Assembly: GCA_944474755.1 (NCBI GenBank)
Contig: OX104119.1
Span: forward strand, 45,781,927-45,845,926
DNA from: Limnoperna fortunei
Taxonomy: Eukaryota; Mollusca; Bivalvia; Mytilida; Modiolidae
Length of the DNA: 64,000 bases
Direction of reading: 5' to 3'
The notes below the pieces were generated by a model that was given only the letters and a program-made list of their open reading frames with translations, did not search any database and had not been told where the DNA came from. Below, piece after piece: positions 49,029 to 59,940 of the stretch. Every line of letters begins with the position of its first letter. Position 1 is the stretch's first letter. Both the position numbers and the translations under genes were made by a program.

Positions 49029-49060
49029 TATGATTACTACTACGTTACTACTTTGTTTAC

Positions 49061-50062
49061 AATATTGACATCAAAACCATCAATGAAAGCCCAAAGTCCA
49101 ATCTTACACAATGTGTTGTGAATTGTGCTCTATACTAGCCAACTTGGAGCCCTGGGCACAAGGTAGGTCTCTATGAACTTTAAACTATATTTCAAAACAA
49201 TGTCTGTAAATATTACAATTATAAAAAGGGCTTCAAAAACCCAAATTTGTAATATTTTTGTTAAACACAGCTATCGGAGGATAAGACATACATCAATATT
49301 TACAATTTCTGGAGTTTATGTTCATAGTCACAATGCACTATCCAAAATCTATAGTTTTGTATGAGCGAAAAACAAACACATCTACAAATGTCACGTTATC
49401 ATCAGTATTTACTAAGAGTAGTTGACTTACAAAATGCTGTCATTAAAAAGAGTACAATTACCTGCAGTTGCTTTGTCTTGTCTTTGAACATGATGATGAG
49501 AACTTTGTGATTTACATTTATAAATTATTTCTATAAAAGTTAATTACAAAATTTTCAATTTTTGTCGCATTTTATTATAATTGTAGTCATATTTTTATGT
49601 AATACTTGTTTATTATTGTTTATTACTTTATTAGTAATTAATAAAAATTGTGTTTTAAGTCAATCAAAATCTAGAAAACATTTTATTAAAAACATTACTC
49701 GTGGCACCTCTTTTTGTGCCGCTTTAATAGCTAAAAATATCTATACCGAAGTATAAAATAAACAAGTATAGAAATATTTTTTTAAAATATACAAAGATCC
49801 TAGCAAAAATATGGCTTCAAAATTTTAGAAATTTATTTATTAAATAATGTGAAGTGAAAAATGAACATGTGTGGCCATTTATTGCAGTACTAATTTATTC
49901 CTATTTATTCCTTTTTTTATATGATACAATTTTGTTAATTATTTATGATTTATATTTTAAAATTAAATGTCCTTAAATATCCATTTTACTTTTTATACAC
50001 AAGAACATAAATCTTGCAAAACAAAACACTAAAAACCACATTAAATACCAATACAACTTATT
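49061..50062. other. Intergenic, no gene recognised
   Basis: AT-rich, with only short random frames. Confidence 0.4.
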
Positions 50063-50170
50063 TATTGTGACTTTATTCCTGTGACTTTTTTCTTGTGACC
50101 TTTTTTTCTGTGACTTTTTATCCCAGACTTTTTTCTGTGACGAACTTTTTCCAGTGACTTTCTTTCCTAC
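50063..50170 (-). repeat. Short degenerate tandem repeat
   Basis: Six imperfect copies of a GTCACAGGAAAAAA-like unit on the - strand (TGTGACTTTTTTCTT on the + strand), spaced about 15-20 bp. The lysine-rich frame over it is an artefact. Confidence 0.6.
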
Positions 50171-50273
50171 AACCACCCTAATAGACTATAGGAGGAAAGT
50201 GTGCAACAAAACAGTTTCTAGGTATCAAGAATTTACATTTCGTTACCGAAAATAACTGAACACAACTTCAAAT

Positions 50274-50524
50274 GCCGAGTGGTTAAGGTAGTTCGTTTAC
50301 TATTGATCACGTGGTCTGTCAACACTGACGTTGAGGGTGCGATTCTCCATGCGGGCAGGGTGTACTCGACTCCAAGCTCAATTGACAAGGATTGTCAATC
50401 TTCCTACCACAGGCCGGGGGATTTTCTCCGGGCACTACGGCTTCCTCCCCAAATCAAAACTGGATGCCATGATGTAGCTGAAAAATTGCTGAAAATTGCG
50501 TTAAATATCATTCAAACAAACAAA
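50274..50524 (+). repeat. Complete tRNA-headed SINE
   Basis: Head GCCGAGTGGTTAAGGTAGTT resembles the A-box part of a class II (Leu/Ser-type) tRNA, with a GCGATTCTCC-like B-box region near 50339. The body contains CTCCGGGCACTACGGCTTCC and CTGAAAAATTGCTGAAA, and the tail is CAAACAAACAAAG. The same family is complete at 63620-63884 and 29135-29423, and fragmentary at four other sites in this window. Confidence 0.85.
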
Positions 50525-53050
50525 GCTCGTATTTTTATAGGATAGCTATTTTTTGCTCAGTATCATTAATAACATAGGTGCATAACATGGGGCGTTTTGA
50601 GTCATAACAGGCTTCAAGGATCCTTTATTTTTCACAGTTATGTTCATGTATTGTCTTTAAATATGTACCCGCTAGCATCCGTCTTCAAACAAAAATGGCT
50701 ACCATTTCTAAAATATAAAAAGTCTATAATTTAAACTTTCGTTTTGCGAGGATATCAGTAATTTGCACTTCCTAGATTCGCAGTCCACTTGTATATAGCA
50801 CACAACGCAGATAAGCAATTTTAATCCCTTCGAGTTCGTTGTTGCCGGCCTTGTCCCGCATAAACATTTATGACGATTGCTAGGGGCAAAATTACACTTG
50901 CTGTTGTAAAATGGCATATATGTCATTCTGCTTATAAAAGACATGGTTGTTAAGGACATTTTATAACGGTTACTGTGATATGACCTTGACCTTTAACCTT
51001 GGACTCATATTAAAGCTTATTTCCTACTGATCACTTTAAAGCTCTTGTCCTGACAGGACCCAATGTGACCTTGAGTGTTGACCATTGACCTAGACATTTT
51101 GAAATGTAACATATGTTACCTAGGATTAAAAGTGGTGGTCACAAGTCTCTAAAATGTACGGTTTTCGAGAAATAAATTTTACGTGCTGCAACACTTTTCG
51201 AATCATTAATGCATAAACAGGAAAGTAATCGAACGAAGATTTTGCGTGTAAAGTCATGGCCATTAGTCGAATAATATTTTGTAATTTTACATTTTTATAA
51301 TCGGTTAGGGTTTCTGTGTTTATCTGCTAAGAAAGATTTCGGTGTTGCAGATAACTCTTTTTCTAAACGAGATCGGTTTCACAAGGTGAGTGAGGTGATC
51401 TCCAAGAATGAGTTATGGTAACAAGTATTGAAAAAATATTACGCCACACTTTCTGACAAATCTCTTTGCAAAGATGGGGATAAAAAAAATTATTCACAAG
51501 AAAGACAGTAAGGTCTTTCCACTGTAAGTGTGAAAGACATTCAACAACACTAGAACATGAATGCTGCATAACCCAATTAACCTGGAATGTGTTCTTAATA
51601 CAATAATCACCAACGGAGAAATCCTGCCCACGTTACTATAATTGTCGGTAATGTTTCTGTTAATACGTCGTCATGGTAAAATTAGCTTGTGCGCTGGAAT
51701 TTTTAAATGCAGAGACATCAACATTTTTATACTCAGCGATTTAGCACATAGACCAGGTGGTACTTCCATATTTTCTATTTTTATGCCATCCCATGCCAAG
51801 ACAGGGGATGACATACTATTTCTTTAAAACTATCGTAATACATTTTGGATTTAAACATATTTTATTCATGAAATACATGAATTGGATTGGATAGCAGGAC
51901 CAGGCTTATATATATCCTCTCCATATCGTAATACATAGGAAACATTTGCTGTGTGTAACTTTTAATTGAAACGTTAAAACTTTGAAGCATAAAAAATATT
52001 GTTAAATATCCAAAAAAATTTAAATTCCATCTTCTTTATAATATACAGTTTTGAGAAATTCAGCTTTAATGAAACAAATAAAAGTAAAAGCAGATTATAC
52101 AATTTGTAAGTCAGTACACAGAAAAAACACACATTTTTCTTTTCTATGTTTGATTTCCACACAAAGTGCTGCAAATATATAATAAAAATATTAATTAAAT
52201 TTATTTATTATCAGAAATGTACAAATATACCCCTACAAACAATTAATGAAACAAACATAAAGTAAAAACTGAAATTTGTAGAATCAGACAGTATTAGTGT
52301 CCATCTTCTTCCGTATTATTAACTTAACATACAAAGTTTAGTTCTAATTCGTATGCATGTTCAAAATGAAGAAAAAGGCTTTAAAATACAAAAAATCAAT
52401 TTATATGACAAAACACTTGTTTTATTGATGTAAGACCAACAGCTATTAACACTAGAAACAAAAAGGGTCAATAAACTTGAAAAGAAGTAAAAAAGCGGAA
52501 CATATTTGCTTTGACACCATTTAGTTTCAACTATATCATGACGTCTAGTTTATCAAGTGGAAGGTAATCCCCTAGTAAAACCACCCCCATCCCCCACAAT
52601 TCGACTGGAAACCTGACGTAAAGCTTCTGCATGCAACCTGCATACTGCTGACAAAGCTATTGGCTAATCTGTAATGGATACATCACATTTTGATTGCCAC
52701 TTGATACAGTGTCCAACATGTAACATTATACACAGTTTACATCAAAGAAAAGGCTTCAGATTCCTGTTATGGTTTACACAAACAGCCAATTAATATAATT
52801 ACGTTAAAATTTATCCATTATTTGGAATATATTTTCTATGATACCATAGTACGAATTTTTACAATCTATTACTTGCATTACCAAATAAGTCGTATTACAA
52901 CTCATAATATACTTACGTTTTTAATGACAGTTAAAGTAATGATTCAGCCCTGCGTCATAGTCGCATGGACCGGCTACAAATATATTAAAAAGTTACGAAG
53001 GCAGGCGTGGATCCAGGGATTAAAGTTGGGACGCGATTCCCATCTATACT
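50525..53050. other. Intergenic, no gene recognised
   Basis: It contains TGACCTTGACCTTTAACC-like words at 50970-51100, related to the 61-62 kb tract. A minus frame at 51569-51363 of about 68 residues is not supported by splice signals or a known motif. Confidence 0.4.
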
Positions 53051-54105
53051 ACTAAAATTATAGACGCCTTTTTTAAGCGCGCATCACAAAACACAGAGAA
53101 ATAGCGCAGTATTAACTCATATAATGTTACATGCAGTTAATGTTGCTTATGCAAAATATTCAATTTTTATATCGATTATTGCTTTAAATAATTAGCAATT
53201 AACGATTAATTACGTCCGCAAATTTGTACCGAATACGGTCCTCCTTTACATTTAAAAATGTATTTCCGGGGCAAGGAAAACCCGTTAGGGGTACAAAACA
53301 AAGGTACGCCTACCCAACAATCAAATATTAAATTAGAAGGCCTTTATTACGAGGTAAATTTTTTATCAATGAAAGCGTAACTTTAGTTCTTTTTTAATGT
53401 CATATTAGTCCTGATCACAGTGAAAACGAAATTCGTAGGACCTACCAGACATGTCTGGTGAAAATCCCTTCGATTCCAATCGTTTTCTTGAGTTAAAGTG
53501 AGCCGGCTGAGTTTAAATAAGATTGAACTGTTCGCTTGCTTCACCTGACTGAAGTCTATAGCTCTATTTCGTACTTCAATATGTATTGTTGCACATTAAA
53601 AATATTTAATGTTGATATCGATAAAGTCGATTATTAAATATTTTCTCTGTGTTTTGATTGATTGATTGATTGGATGCTTGCTTTACGTCCAGCGAGCAGT
53701 ATTTCAGCTTTATTCAGGACGGGAACAAGTTAACAAACAATAAATCAATGGAAAAGGGGGTAGGATCGGACACAGGGAACAAAGTTTGACTGCCACTGGA
53801 AAAGTACGGACTATTGGGTAGGGTCGGAGAATTTACCCTTTTGTAGCGGCTACAATGAGCCTACTCTTTTTCGAAATCTGCAAAAGGGATCTTTATCGTG
53901 CAAGGAGCGTGACACTCTCCAAACACGTTACACACGATGTTCCGCGCCCATGCTTTCCGTATTATAACCTGACAACCCCCAGTGAGAGGGTCCCCACTAT
54001 CCGCCACCCGGGGACGCGCTGGGCTGCTCTGTGGGTCGAGCACTGGGAACCATCCCAGTATGGTGTTTTGTGATGCGCGCTTAAAAAGGGGTCTATAATT
54101 TTAGT
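53051..54105. mobile_element. DNA element with 43-bp terminal inverted repeats
   Basis: 53051-53093 (ACTAAAATTATAGACGCC through AAGCGCGCATCACAAAACAC) is the reverse complement of 54063-54105 with few differences. No transposase frame is present, so it is non-autonomous. Its right half is occupied by a copy of dispersed repeat family 2. Confidence 0.75.
53659..54062 (-). repeat. Dispersed repeat family 2, copy 2 (nested)
   Basis: Same blocks in the same order as 30128-30500, starting with (ATTG)n. It lies inside the inverted-repeat element at 53051-54105, next to a repeat of the words CTCTGTGTTTTG (53646) and CAAAACACAGAG (53087). Confidence 0.75.
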
Positions 54106-54676
54106 TGGATAGATGATAAACATTTTGGTTAATTTCTCAGAGACAACGACCCCAAATTTGTGCAAAGCAGCCCATCCCTGTTATATTAACCTACAGTTGT
54201 GTTCCTTAAATTGTTATCATAAAAGTAACCACCAGAATCAATACCACGGGTTCAAAAAAACGTCTTTCTAGGCTTTTTTTATAAATTAAAACTTTCAAAC
54301 AACTTGTTTAATCAAATTTGGCACTTTAAAAAAAATTGATCAAAGTTTAGTTTTTATGTTTGATTCGCCTGTACAAGGGGTTTATAGCACAACTTTATGA
54401 TCAGAGCCAAAAATGCTTTAAGAATGTATCTTTGTCTAATAATTACATTGACGTTTCAGTAATGCATATAATATATTAAATGTAACGTTCCTTCTGATTT
54501 GTTTTCTGCAGTTGATTAAAATTGTATTTTTCTATTTTTTGTTTTTTGTTCTCTTTATGATAGACAGTTGTCATATTCTGTAAATATTGGCGTATTATGT
54601 ATATCTTCAATTTCAGTTTTTTTTAAATGGAGCTTAAACATCTATCACAGTGTACACCATAACGAGGTTTTAGAGT
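54106..54676. other. 3' flank of the EGF gene
   Basis: No gene recognised. It would include the 3' untranslated region of the - strand EGF gene; no standard polyadenylation hexamer was found close to the stop. Confidence 0.4.
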
Positions 54677-54801
54677 TTACTTTTTAAACTTACTCTCACA
54701 GTGGGTACCAGTATACCCAGCAGGGCATGCACATGCAGCACGTCTATTATTAAGGTAGCAGGTTCCTGTTCCACAGTTATATCCTACCATACACGGAGTA
54801 G
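54677..54801 (-). CDS. Terminal exon: EGF module and stop, EGF-repeat protein
   Basis: On the - strand, acceptor TTTTGCTTTAG ends at 54802 and the exon is entered in phase 1. It encodes 41 residues ending SKFKK and a stop. Six cysteines at residues 4, 10, 15, 24, 26 and 35 give C-x5-C-x4-C-x8-C-x-C-x8-C with the GYTGTHC end, the standard EGF pattern. No calcium-binding consensus (D-x-D/N-E) precedes the first Cys. No membrane helix follows, so the protein should be secreted. It is the last of three EGF exons in phase with each other. Confidence 0.8.
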
Positions 54802-55253
54802 CTAAAGCAAAAACAGAAGAGCAAAAAATTATATAGTCATGTCTTGCTAGTACGCAGTCATACATTGAATAATGCAGAAACGACCACATAGTAAATAAAA
54901 AATCAATATATGACACATATTATACTGTTACAAGATCATGCGGACTGCCATTGATAGAAAGAATATTTGTAGAGAGTTCAATCACGTATTACAGATATGA
55001 ATAATTTGCCGGAAAAATATATATATCATACAAACGAATACCGTGCTAGTTTAAAATGATAAAACAACTCTTGCGAAGGGGTTGTGTTTTCACCGGGTTC
55101 AACCTTTCCATCTGGACTCCTTGATATAGCAGAAACGCAAATTCAAACAAACCATTAAATTACAAAAAATGCTTAGATACTTAGATACTTAGTTCTAATA
55201 TTACAACTACGAAATAAACATTAGCAAGTGAACAAAAAATCACTACTACTTAC

Positions 55254-55373
55254 TCGAACAACGATCTCCTGTTAAGTCACCAGCACACAGACAAGTAGCC
55301 TGACCATTCGCATTTACGGTACAAGTACCACCATGGAAACAAAAGGGGCAAAGCTGGGGAGCACAGGGACTAA
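55254..55373 (-). CDS. Internal exon: EGF-like module with extra cysteine
   Basis: Minus-strand acceptor TATTTAG ends at 55374; donor CGA/GTAAGT follows 55254. The exon is 120 bp, phase 1 at both ends. Cysteines are at residues 4, 9, 12, 18, 28, 30 and 39. The run CFHGGTC, the C-x-C and the final GDRC match an EGF module. Seven rather than six cysteines leaves one unpaired or alternatively paired in the N-terminal loop, which is unusual. Confidence 0.75.
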
Positions 55374-56192
55374 CTAAATATGATAAATTTGATTTAAAAC
55401 TAACTGTTTTATTAATATATTCATAATGTTTGACTACGAACTAAAGACGCGAGTCTTTCATGGAGGACACGTTTTGCTTAAATATTGAACGCATCGTGTA
55501 AAAAATGAAGAGCTAACAGTTTTTGCAACGGTTTATAGATGTGAAGCCGCACCCTTTTAGTTAACAATGACGTTTTTCTATGGCAATTCATTTTGCAAAA
55601 GTAACGTCTACACATAAAACTGTGCACGTTGATCCCAGTAATGAATTACTTTCAACAGATACTACAAAATACTCCTGTTTTTGATAGAAAGTTAACAATA
55701 ACAACTTTTTTGGAGGTAAAAATATGAGTCAAATATTTATATAATTTTTTGGATCTAAAATATGTTGATATGTGGATTCAATGTAAACAGGTATGTAAAA
55801 CAATCCATCCATTTTCAGTTCTAAATGACTATTATTATCAGGTAAAATACATAAATAAAGAGAACTAAACAGCTGGTGCACAGTTAGAAGTATAGCAAAT
55901 GTAGTTTTCTGAAGGTTAGAAACAGTCAAAGAAAACTAAGACTTACGACGCTGAAGAGTGATACAGATCCACAATAGACAGCATTAAAACTAATCGTGTG
56001 GATATGTTACCTCGTCGTATTCAGAAATTGAGTTTCATTTCATTGCATTATTTTTAAAATATTAATATAACGTCTATTGAAAATTATTTGACTGTTAAGA
56101 ATTGTATCATCGAAGAAAACACAACGAAAAAGTCATGTTATACGAAATCAAATTTCGAAAATTATGTTTTAACTAAATAAAGTCAACTTTAC

Positions 56193-56306
56193 CTTCGCAG
56201 TTAAGGCCACTGAAATCCCCAAAGCATTTACACTCAGCCTGTCCAGTTGTTAGGCTAACAGAACAAGTGCCACCATTTTCGCAATCAAAGTTGTCGCAGG
56301 GATGCT
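56193..56306 (-). CDS. Internal exon: EGF module
   Basis: Minus-strand acceptor ATTATACAG ends at 56307; donor GAAG/GTAAAG follows 56193. The exon is 114 bp, phase 1 at both ends. Cysteines at 4, 9, 15, 26, 28 and 37 give C-x4-C-x5-C-x10-C-x-C-x8-C with CENGGTC and the SGLNC end, a typical EGF module. Between this exon and the next upstream one (58509) lie repeats only. Confidence 0.8.
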
Positions 56307-56474
56307 CTGTATAATAATTATAGAAAATTTAATGTCATTTGTATTTAAATAAATTTCAGGCACTTTTTGCTTGTAGTAAATTATTCCATTACTTATATTG
56401 TTCACAATTCAGCAGTTTAGAGCTAGTAGTATGTATCATCAGACTTTGATTGTAATATTATATATATATATATT

Positions 56475-56565
56475 TTTTCGACCAACTGATGGCCTTCTTC
56501 AGTGCCAATATCAATCGATCATAGATTGATATTGGCACTGAAGAAGGCCATCAGTTGGTCGAAAA
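56475..56565. repeat. Perfect 42-bp inverted repeat with 7-bp spacer
   Basis: 56475-56516 is the exact reverse complement of 56524-56565; the spacer is GATCATA. The arm contains GAAGAAGGCCATCAGTTGGT, the start of dispersed repeat family 3, so this is a head-to-head junction of that repeat. It lies in the intron of the EGF gene. Confidence 0.9.
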
Positions 56566-57220
56566 TTTTGCCATATTTATTAATATAATTATTTTATAGT
56601 AGAAACATCTTTATATTTGTATCGTTGCATAATTCTCTAGACTTATATATCTATATATTTATTGTTTATACTGTATCGTCATGTTGGCGATCTGATACTT
56701 AGTAAGTGTATTGGTTGGTAGCTTAAACATGACGATATACAGCATAAACAAAAGATACAAGTCTATAAGCTTGCTGGTTGGTACATTCTTTAGACTTTTT
56801 ATATATTTTGAACTACCTGTTTTGTGTATTTAAGCGATCCCAGTGGACTATTATTCCATCGCCAAATGAAAAAAATACTTCAAGCATTTAGATTTAAACG
56901 CCACTAATGAGTCTTGAGTAGACGAAACGCACGTCTGGCGTAATGAATTTGTCACCTTGGTAATTTTGATTACATCTTGTTGGAATATTTGAGCAAAGCC
57001 AAGTAACAGCACGGCACGTCCGCGGGTGGCGGACTGGGAATCAACTATTTTGTGTTAAGTTGGATTGAGAAAGTTTAAGATCAGTATGTTATGACTGTTT
57101 AACGTCATTTATTTATATTGACATTCAATGACTAAGGCCATTCGTTGGTCAGTCTTTGTCTAAATTTTTGACAAGAAACACTGTCATTTGTATCATTGCA
57201 TAATCTTCTAGACTTGTATA
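56531..57220 (+). repeat. Dispersed repeat family 3, copies 2 and 3, with hammerhead relic
   Basis: 56531-56740 matches 42789-42985. 57130-57220 repeats AAGGCCATTCGTTGGTC and ATCATTGCATAATCTTCTAG. The hammerhead-like motif at 56898-56941 lies between them. Confidence 0.6.
56898..56941 (+). ncRNA. Hammerhead ribozyme relic
   Basis: Stem I ACGCCA (56898-56903) pairs perfectly with TGGCGT (56936-56941). The core reads CTAATGAG, where the consensus is CTGATGAG. Stem II is GTC (56911-56913) with GAC (56921-56923). Then come GAAA (56924-56927), a 3-bp stem III (CGC with ACG, one mismatch) and the GTC cleavage triplet at 56933-56935. The very short stem III is typical of retroelement hammerheads that work as dimers. 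The G-to-A change at 56906 hits an essential core base, so this copy is probably inactive. Confidence 0.6.
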
Positions 57221-58508
57221 TATGTTTTTTTAGGTAGGAAAAGTGGTCAAATAACGTTTCGATAAATGAAAAGCTTTACATTCTATGCTTACTCACATAT
57301 TCTTAACACCATATTTGTAATACAAAAGATCCAGTTTTATAAAAAAGAAAATTTTTAATATATGATCGATGTACACTTGTCAAACTATGCATGATTCTTG
57401 ATGTGAACATCTTTAAAATTTAGTATTAAAATTTAGTATGAATATATTCTTGCTAACTTGTACAATTAGCCTAACGACGTGTAGGTCATAGTTTTCATTA
57501 TTATACTAACTCACATATTAAATTAATACTACAATTGTACAAAATTATATTGTATTTAAAATGTAAATATGATATGACACTAATAGGTGATATAAATATT
57601 TTATCATTTCCTAATAAGGATACTGTAGTGTGAAATACTGTTACTGTCACAATCTATTTCATTTCTGAAATAACAAGGATTGCCAGTTTTCCTATTCCCG
57701 GGTACTCCGGCTTCCTCCCCCAATAAAAACTGGACACCACGAAATAGCTGAAAAATTGCTGAAAGTGGCGTAAAAACACCATTCAAACAAACAAACAAAA
57801 CATTTCTGAAATATGATTAGATATGCTGAATGAGTTTAAACTGTCTTCATTTTTAAACCATCTACAATATTACATAGAAGAGAAAATCACGATGGGGGTT
57901 GAATCTTTGACCTCGCTTTAATACATGAAACTTTAACTTAATAAGATTTTATTTATATATCAATTATGGTCATATGTGGAAGTAATAATATACTATCTGG
58001 TATTAACATTTCAACCCCGTGTGGGACCCGGGGCACAGGAGAATAGGCCCACGGCTTCCTCAGCCTGCAGTAAGAGTCTGCTAACAGAGGCAACACTTGC
58101 CGTGTGTTGCGACCCGTGTCGATTACAGGACTGCGGTTTCACCACCCCCCTTCCGTCTACTTTGTCCAAAGGTAACGAAATTTGATATGAAGTTTGATTT
58201 TTATTTTTAAACTAAGAATATTATGTGACCGACTATATTTTCAGAAGAGAGGGGGCTCTTTTGTTACTGGCTTGCAATAACAATCAGGTGTTATCTTTTA
58301 AAATTTTGATTAGTTAGTGACATCGGCAAATCATATTCATTCTTTTTAATGGATTAACAATATAGACGATTTAATATTTTCACAATCAATTGTCATGTAA
58401 AGGGGGTAAAGGCAGGAGGGTTAAACATATAAAAATTATTAAAAAGAACATGTAACATCAATAATATTTTTACCCATTGCTGGTAATTAATATTACAAAA
58501 ACACAAAC
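57221..58508 (-). other. Intron of the EGF gene
   Basis: AT-rich, with a SINE 3' fragment (57672-57795) and a GC-rich island (58010-58165) of unknown origin that is unlike its surroundings. Confidence 0.4.
57672..57795 (+). repeat. SINE 3' fragment
   Basis: TACTCCGGCTTCCTCCCCCA through CTGAAAAATTGCTGAAAGTG and the CAAACAAACAAACAAAAC tail. The tRNA-like head is missing. Confidence 0.85.
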
Positions 58509-58799
58509 CTGAAGAAGGGAAAACTGGTACAGGTTGATGAAATCCATAACAGTACTCGAATGTGGTGTTTTCATCTGCAGTGTCTTTATATTTTTTCGTA
58601 ACAAATTTGGTTCTATCTTCGTTAGAAGTTGTGTACCATCCTAAAATATTACTGTTTCCAATGGTCAACTCAATTGGTACACATTGTCCCGATTTACAAA
58701 CTCTCCACATTTTATTGCCATCAGGTTTTTTTTCAGCTCCTGTACAGTCAACAGTAAGCAAGATGTGTTCTTTTTGGTTCTGGGCCTGAACTTCACATC
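58509..58799 (-). CDS. Upstream exon of EGF gene: unrecognised five-cysteine domain
   Basis: Minus-strand acceptor TATATTTGCAG ends at 58800; donor TTCAG/GTTTGT follows 58509. The exon is 291 bp (97 residues), phase 1 at both ends, matching the EGF exons downstream on the same strand. Cysteines fall at residues 2, 19, 35, 40 and 84. Conserved-looking segments are LLTVDCTG, MWRVCKSGQCVPIELTIG and FEYCYGFHQP. It is mostly beta-like and polar with no membrane helix, as for an extracellular module. I recognise no family. An additional 5' exon with start codon and signal peptide must lie further up the - strand; I did not find it. Confidence 0.65.
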
Positions 58800-59940
58800 C
58801 TGCAAATATAGCATTTATTATTGTTTTTTCAGATTGTTATAGCACATAAGACTGATCAACATACAATTGTGAACGGGTTACTGCGGTCGGATTACATGTA
58901 ATTTAAATTTACTCATAGTTTTAAATGGGTTTTTCTCCCTGTGAATATATTGGAATCATGTGTGAACTGTAATATTTGAATTTTGAATCCATTTCAGTTA
59001 AGTACAGAGGAAACAACATGGCTTTTAAGAAAGAGAGAAAGCAGTGGTTGAACGATAGATGGTTCGTAAATGAGAGCACGTCGTCGTATTGCAACCCATA
59101 AGCTAAAAACGCATGAAAGCGTTGCCAGAAGCACATTTTTAATGAAGCGTGGTAAAAATGTGCTTCGGTCAACGCTTTTATACGTCAATGAAACTTCAAA
59201 ATAATGCATTTTATTCTTATATTTACATTTTATTTCATATAAAAATTGCCACCATTTTGAATCATGCACCATGTATTTTTGTCGAATTAAATTAGTCCGC
59301 GTTGTTTGTTTACAACGGACGTCGTCTAAGAAGCCCGTGCTCTTCATGGCTATCGGTTTCATGGGGGTAATGCAAAGAATGAATAAGTCATCTGTAACGG
59401 TTTGAACCAATAGGAATCAAGGATGTATATGAAAGACATCGTAATGTAAAAATATAACAATAATAATCAAATCCCATAATATTTGAGTTGACAAGATAAG
59501 TGTGAAAATGCGCGTTTTGTATGGGTGGTTTAATTGTGGTTGAATAACTTAAATTTTGGGAATTGAATGTTATATGAATTTTGAAGTTCTTTTATTACCT
59601 TGCATTTATATAAAAATATTAGTACGCAACAGAGATTAATTTGAAAACTAGGAGTTTATAAAATATTGAGCATTATTGAATTGAAGACAAGAACTGTAAC
59701 TTTAGTAGTTGTGGAACTGAGAGATACCATTTAAATAAAAAACAATTATCGAATAATACAGTTTCTACACTCAGCAGATCAGTACGCATGTCTGGTTAAT
59801 TATATCTTTATATAGTCATTTTACAATTAAAACGATTTATTTGACTTGTGTTTATAATGCGATAAACAGAGGAAAGTGTAAACCATTTAACATTCATAGA
59901 ATAACACACTTGTTATGTATTATATATAATATAACTAATT
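58800..59940. other. No gene recognised
   Basis: Two overlapping - strand frames (59172-58921, 59410-58994) are open but show no domain or splice support. The EGF gene's first exon may lie here or beyond. Confidence 0.35.

Larger units (their letters stand above)
44800..49060 (-). mobile_element. Decayed non-LTR retrotransposon (LINE 2)
   Basis: Same family and layout as the LINE at 6.0-10.1 kb, read on the - strand: an ORF1 coiled-coil part (49028-48831), ORF1 C-terminal part (about 48600-48390), endonuclease piece (47943-47677), RT N-terminal part (46752-46420), a YGDD motif near 45985, RT C-terminal part (45720-45481), and an ORF2 tail down to a stop at about 44837. Frames are broken throughout. 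Confidence 0.85.

Noticed and set aside
50274..50360. tRNA-like head (also at 29.4 and 63.8 kb)
   Set aside because: The boxes are too far apart and the sequence continues into a SINE body and CAAA tail, so these are not tRNA genes.
52510..52570. Stretch resembling the reversed SINE 3' end (TTTCAACTATATCATGACGTC)
   Set aside because: Similarity too short and degraded to support a copy.
55940..56010. A GTC/GTAAGT donor-like site between two EGF exons
   Set aside because: No open, cysteine-patterned sequence with an acceptor precedes it on the - strand.
58994..59410. 138-residue minus-strand frame upstream of the EGF gene
   Set aside because: No signal peptide, no acceptor or donor in suitable phase and no known domain; cannot be shown to be the missing first exon.
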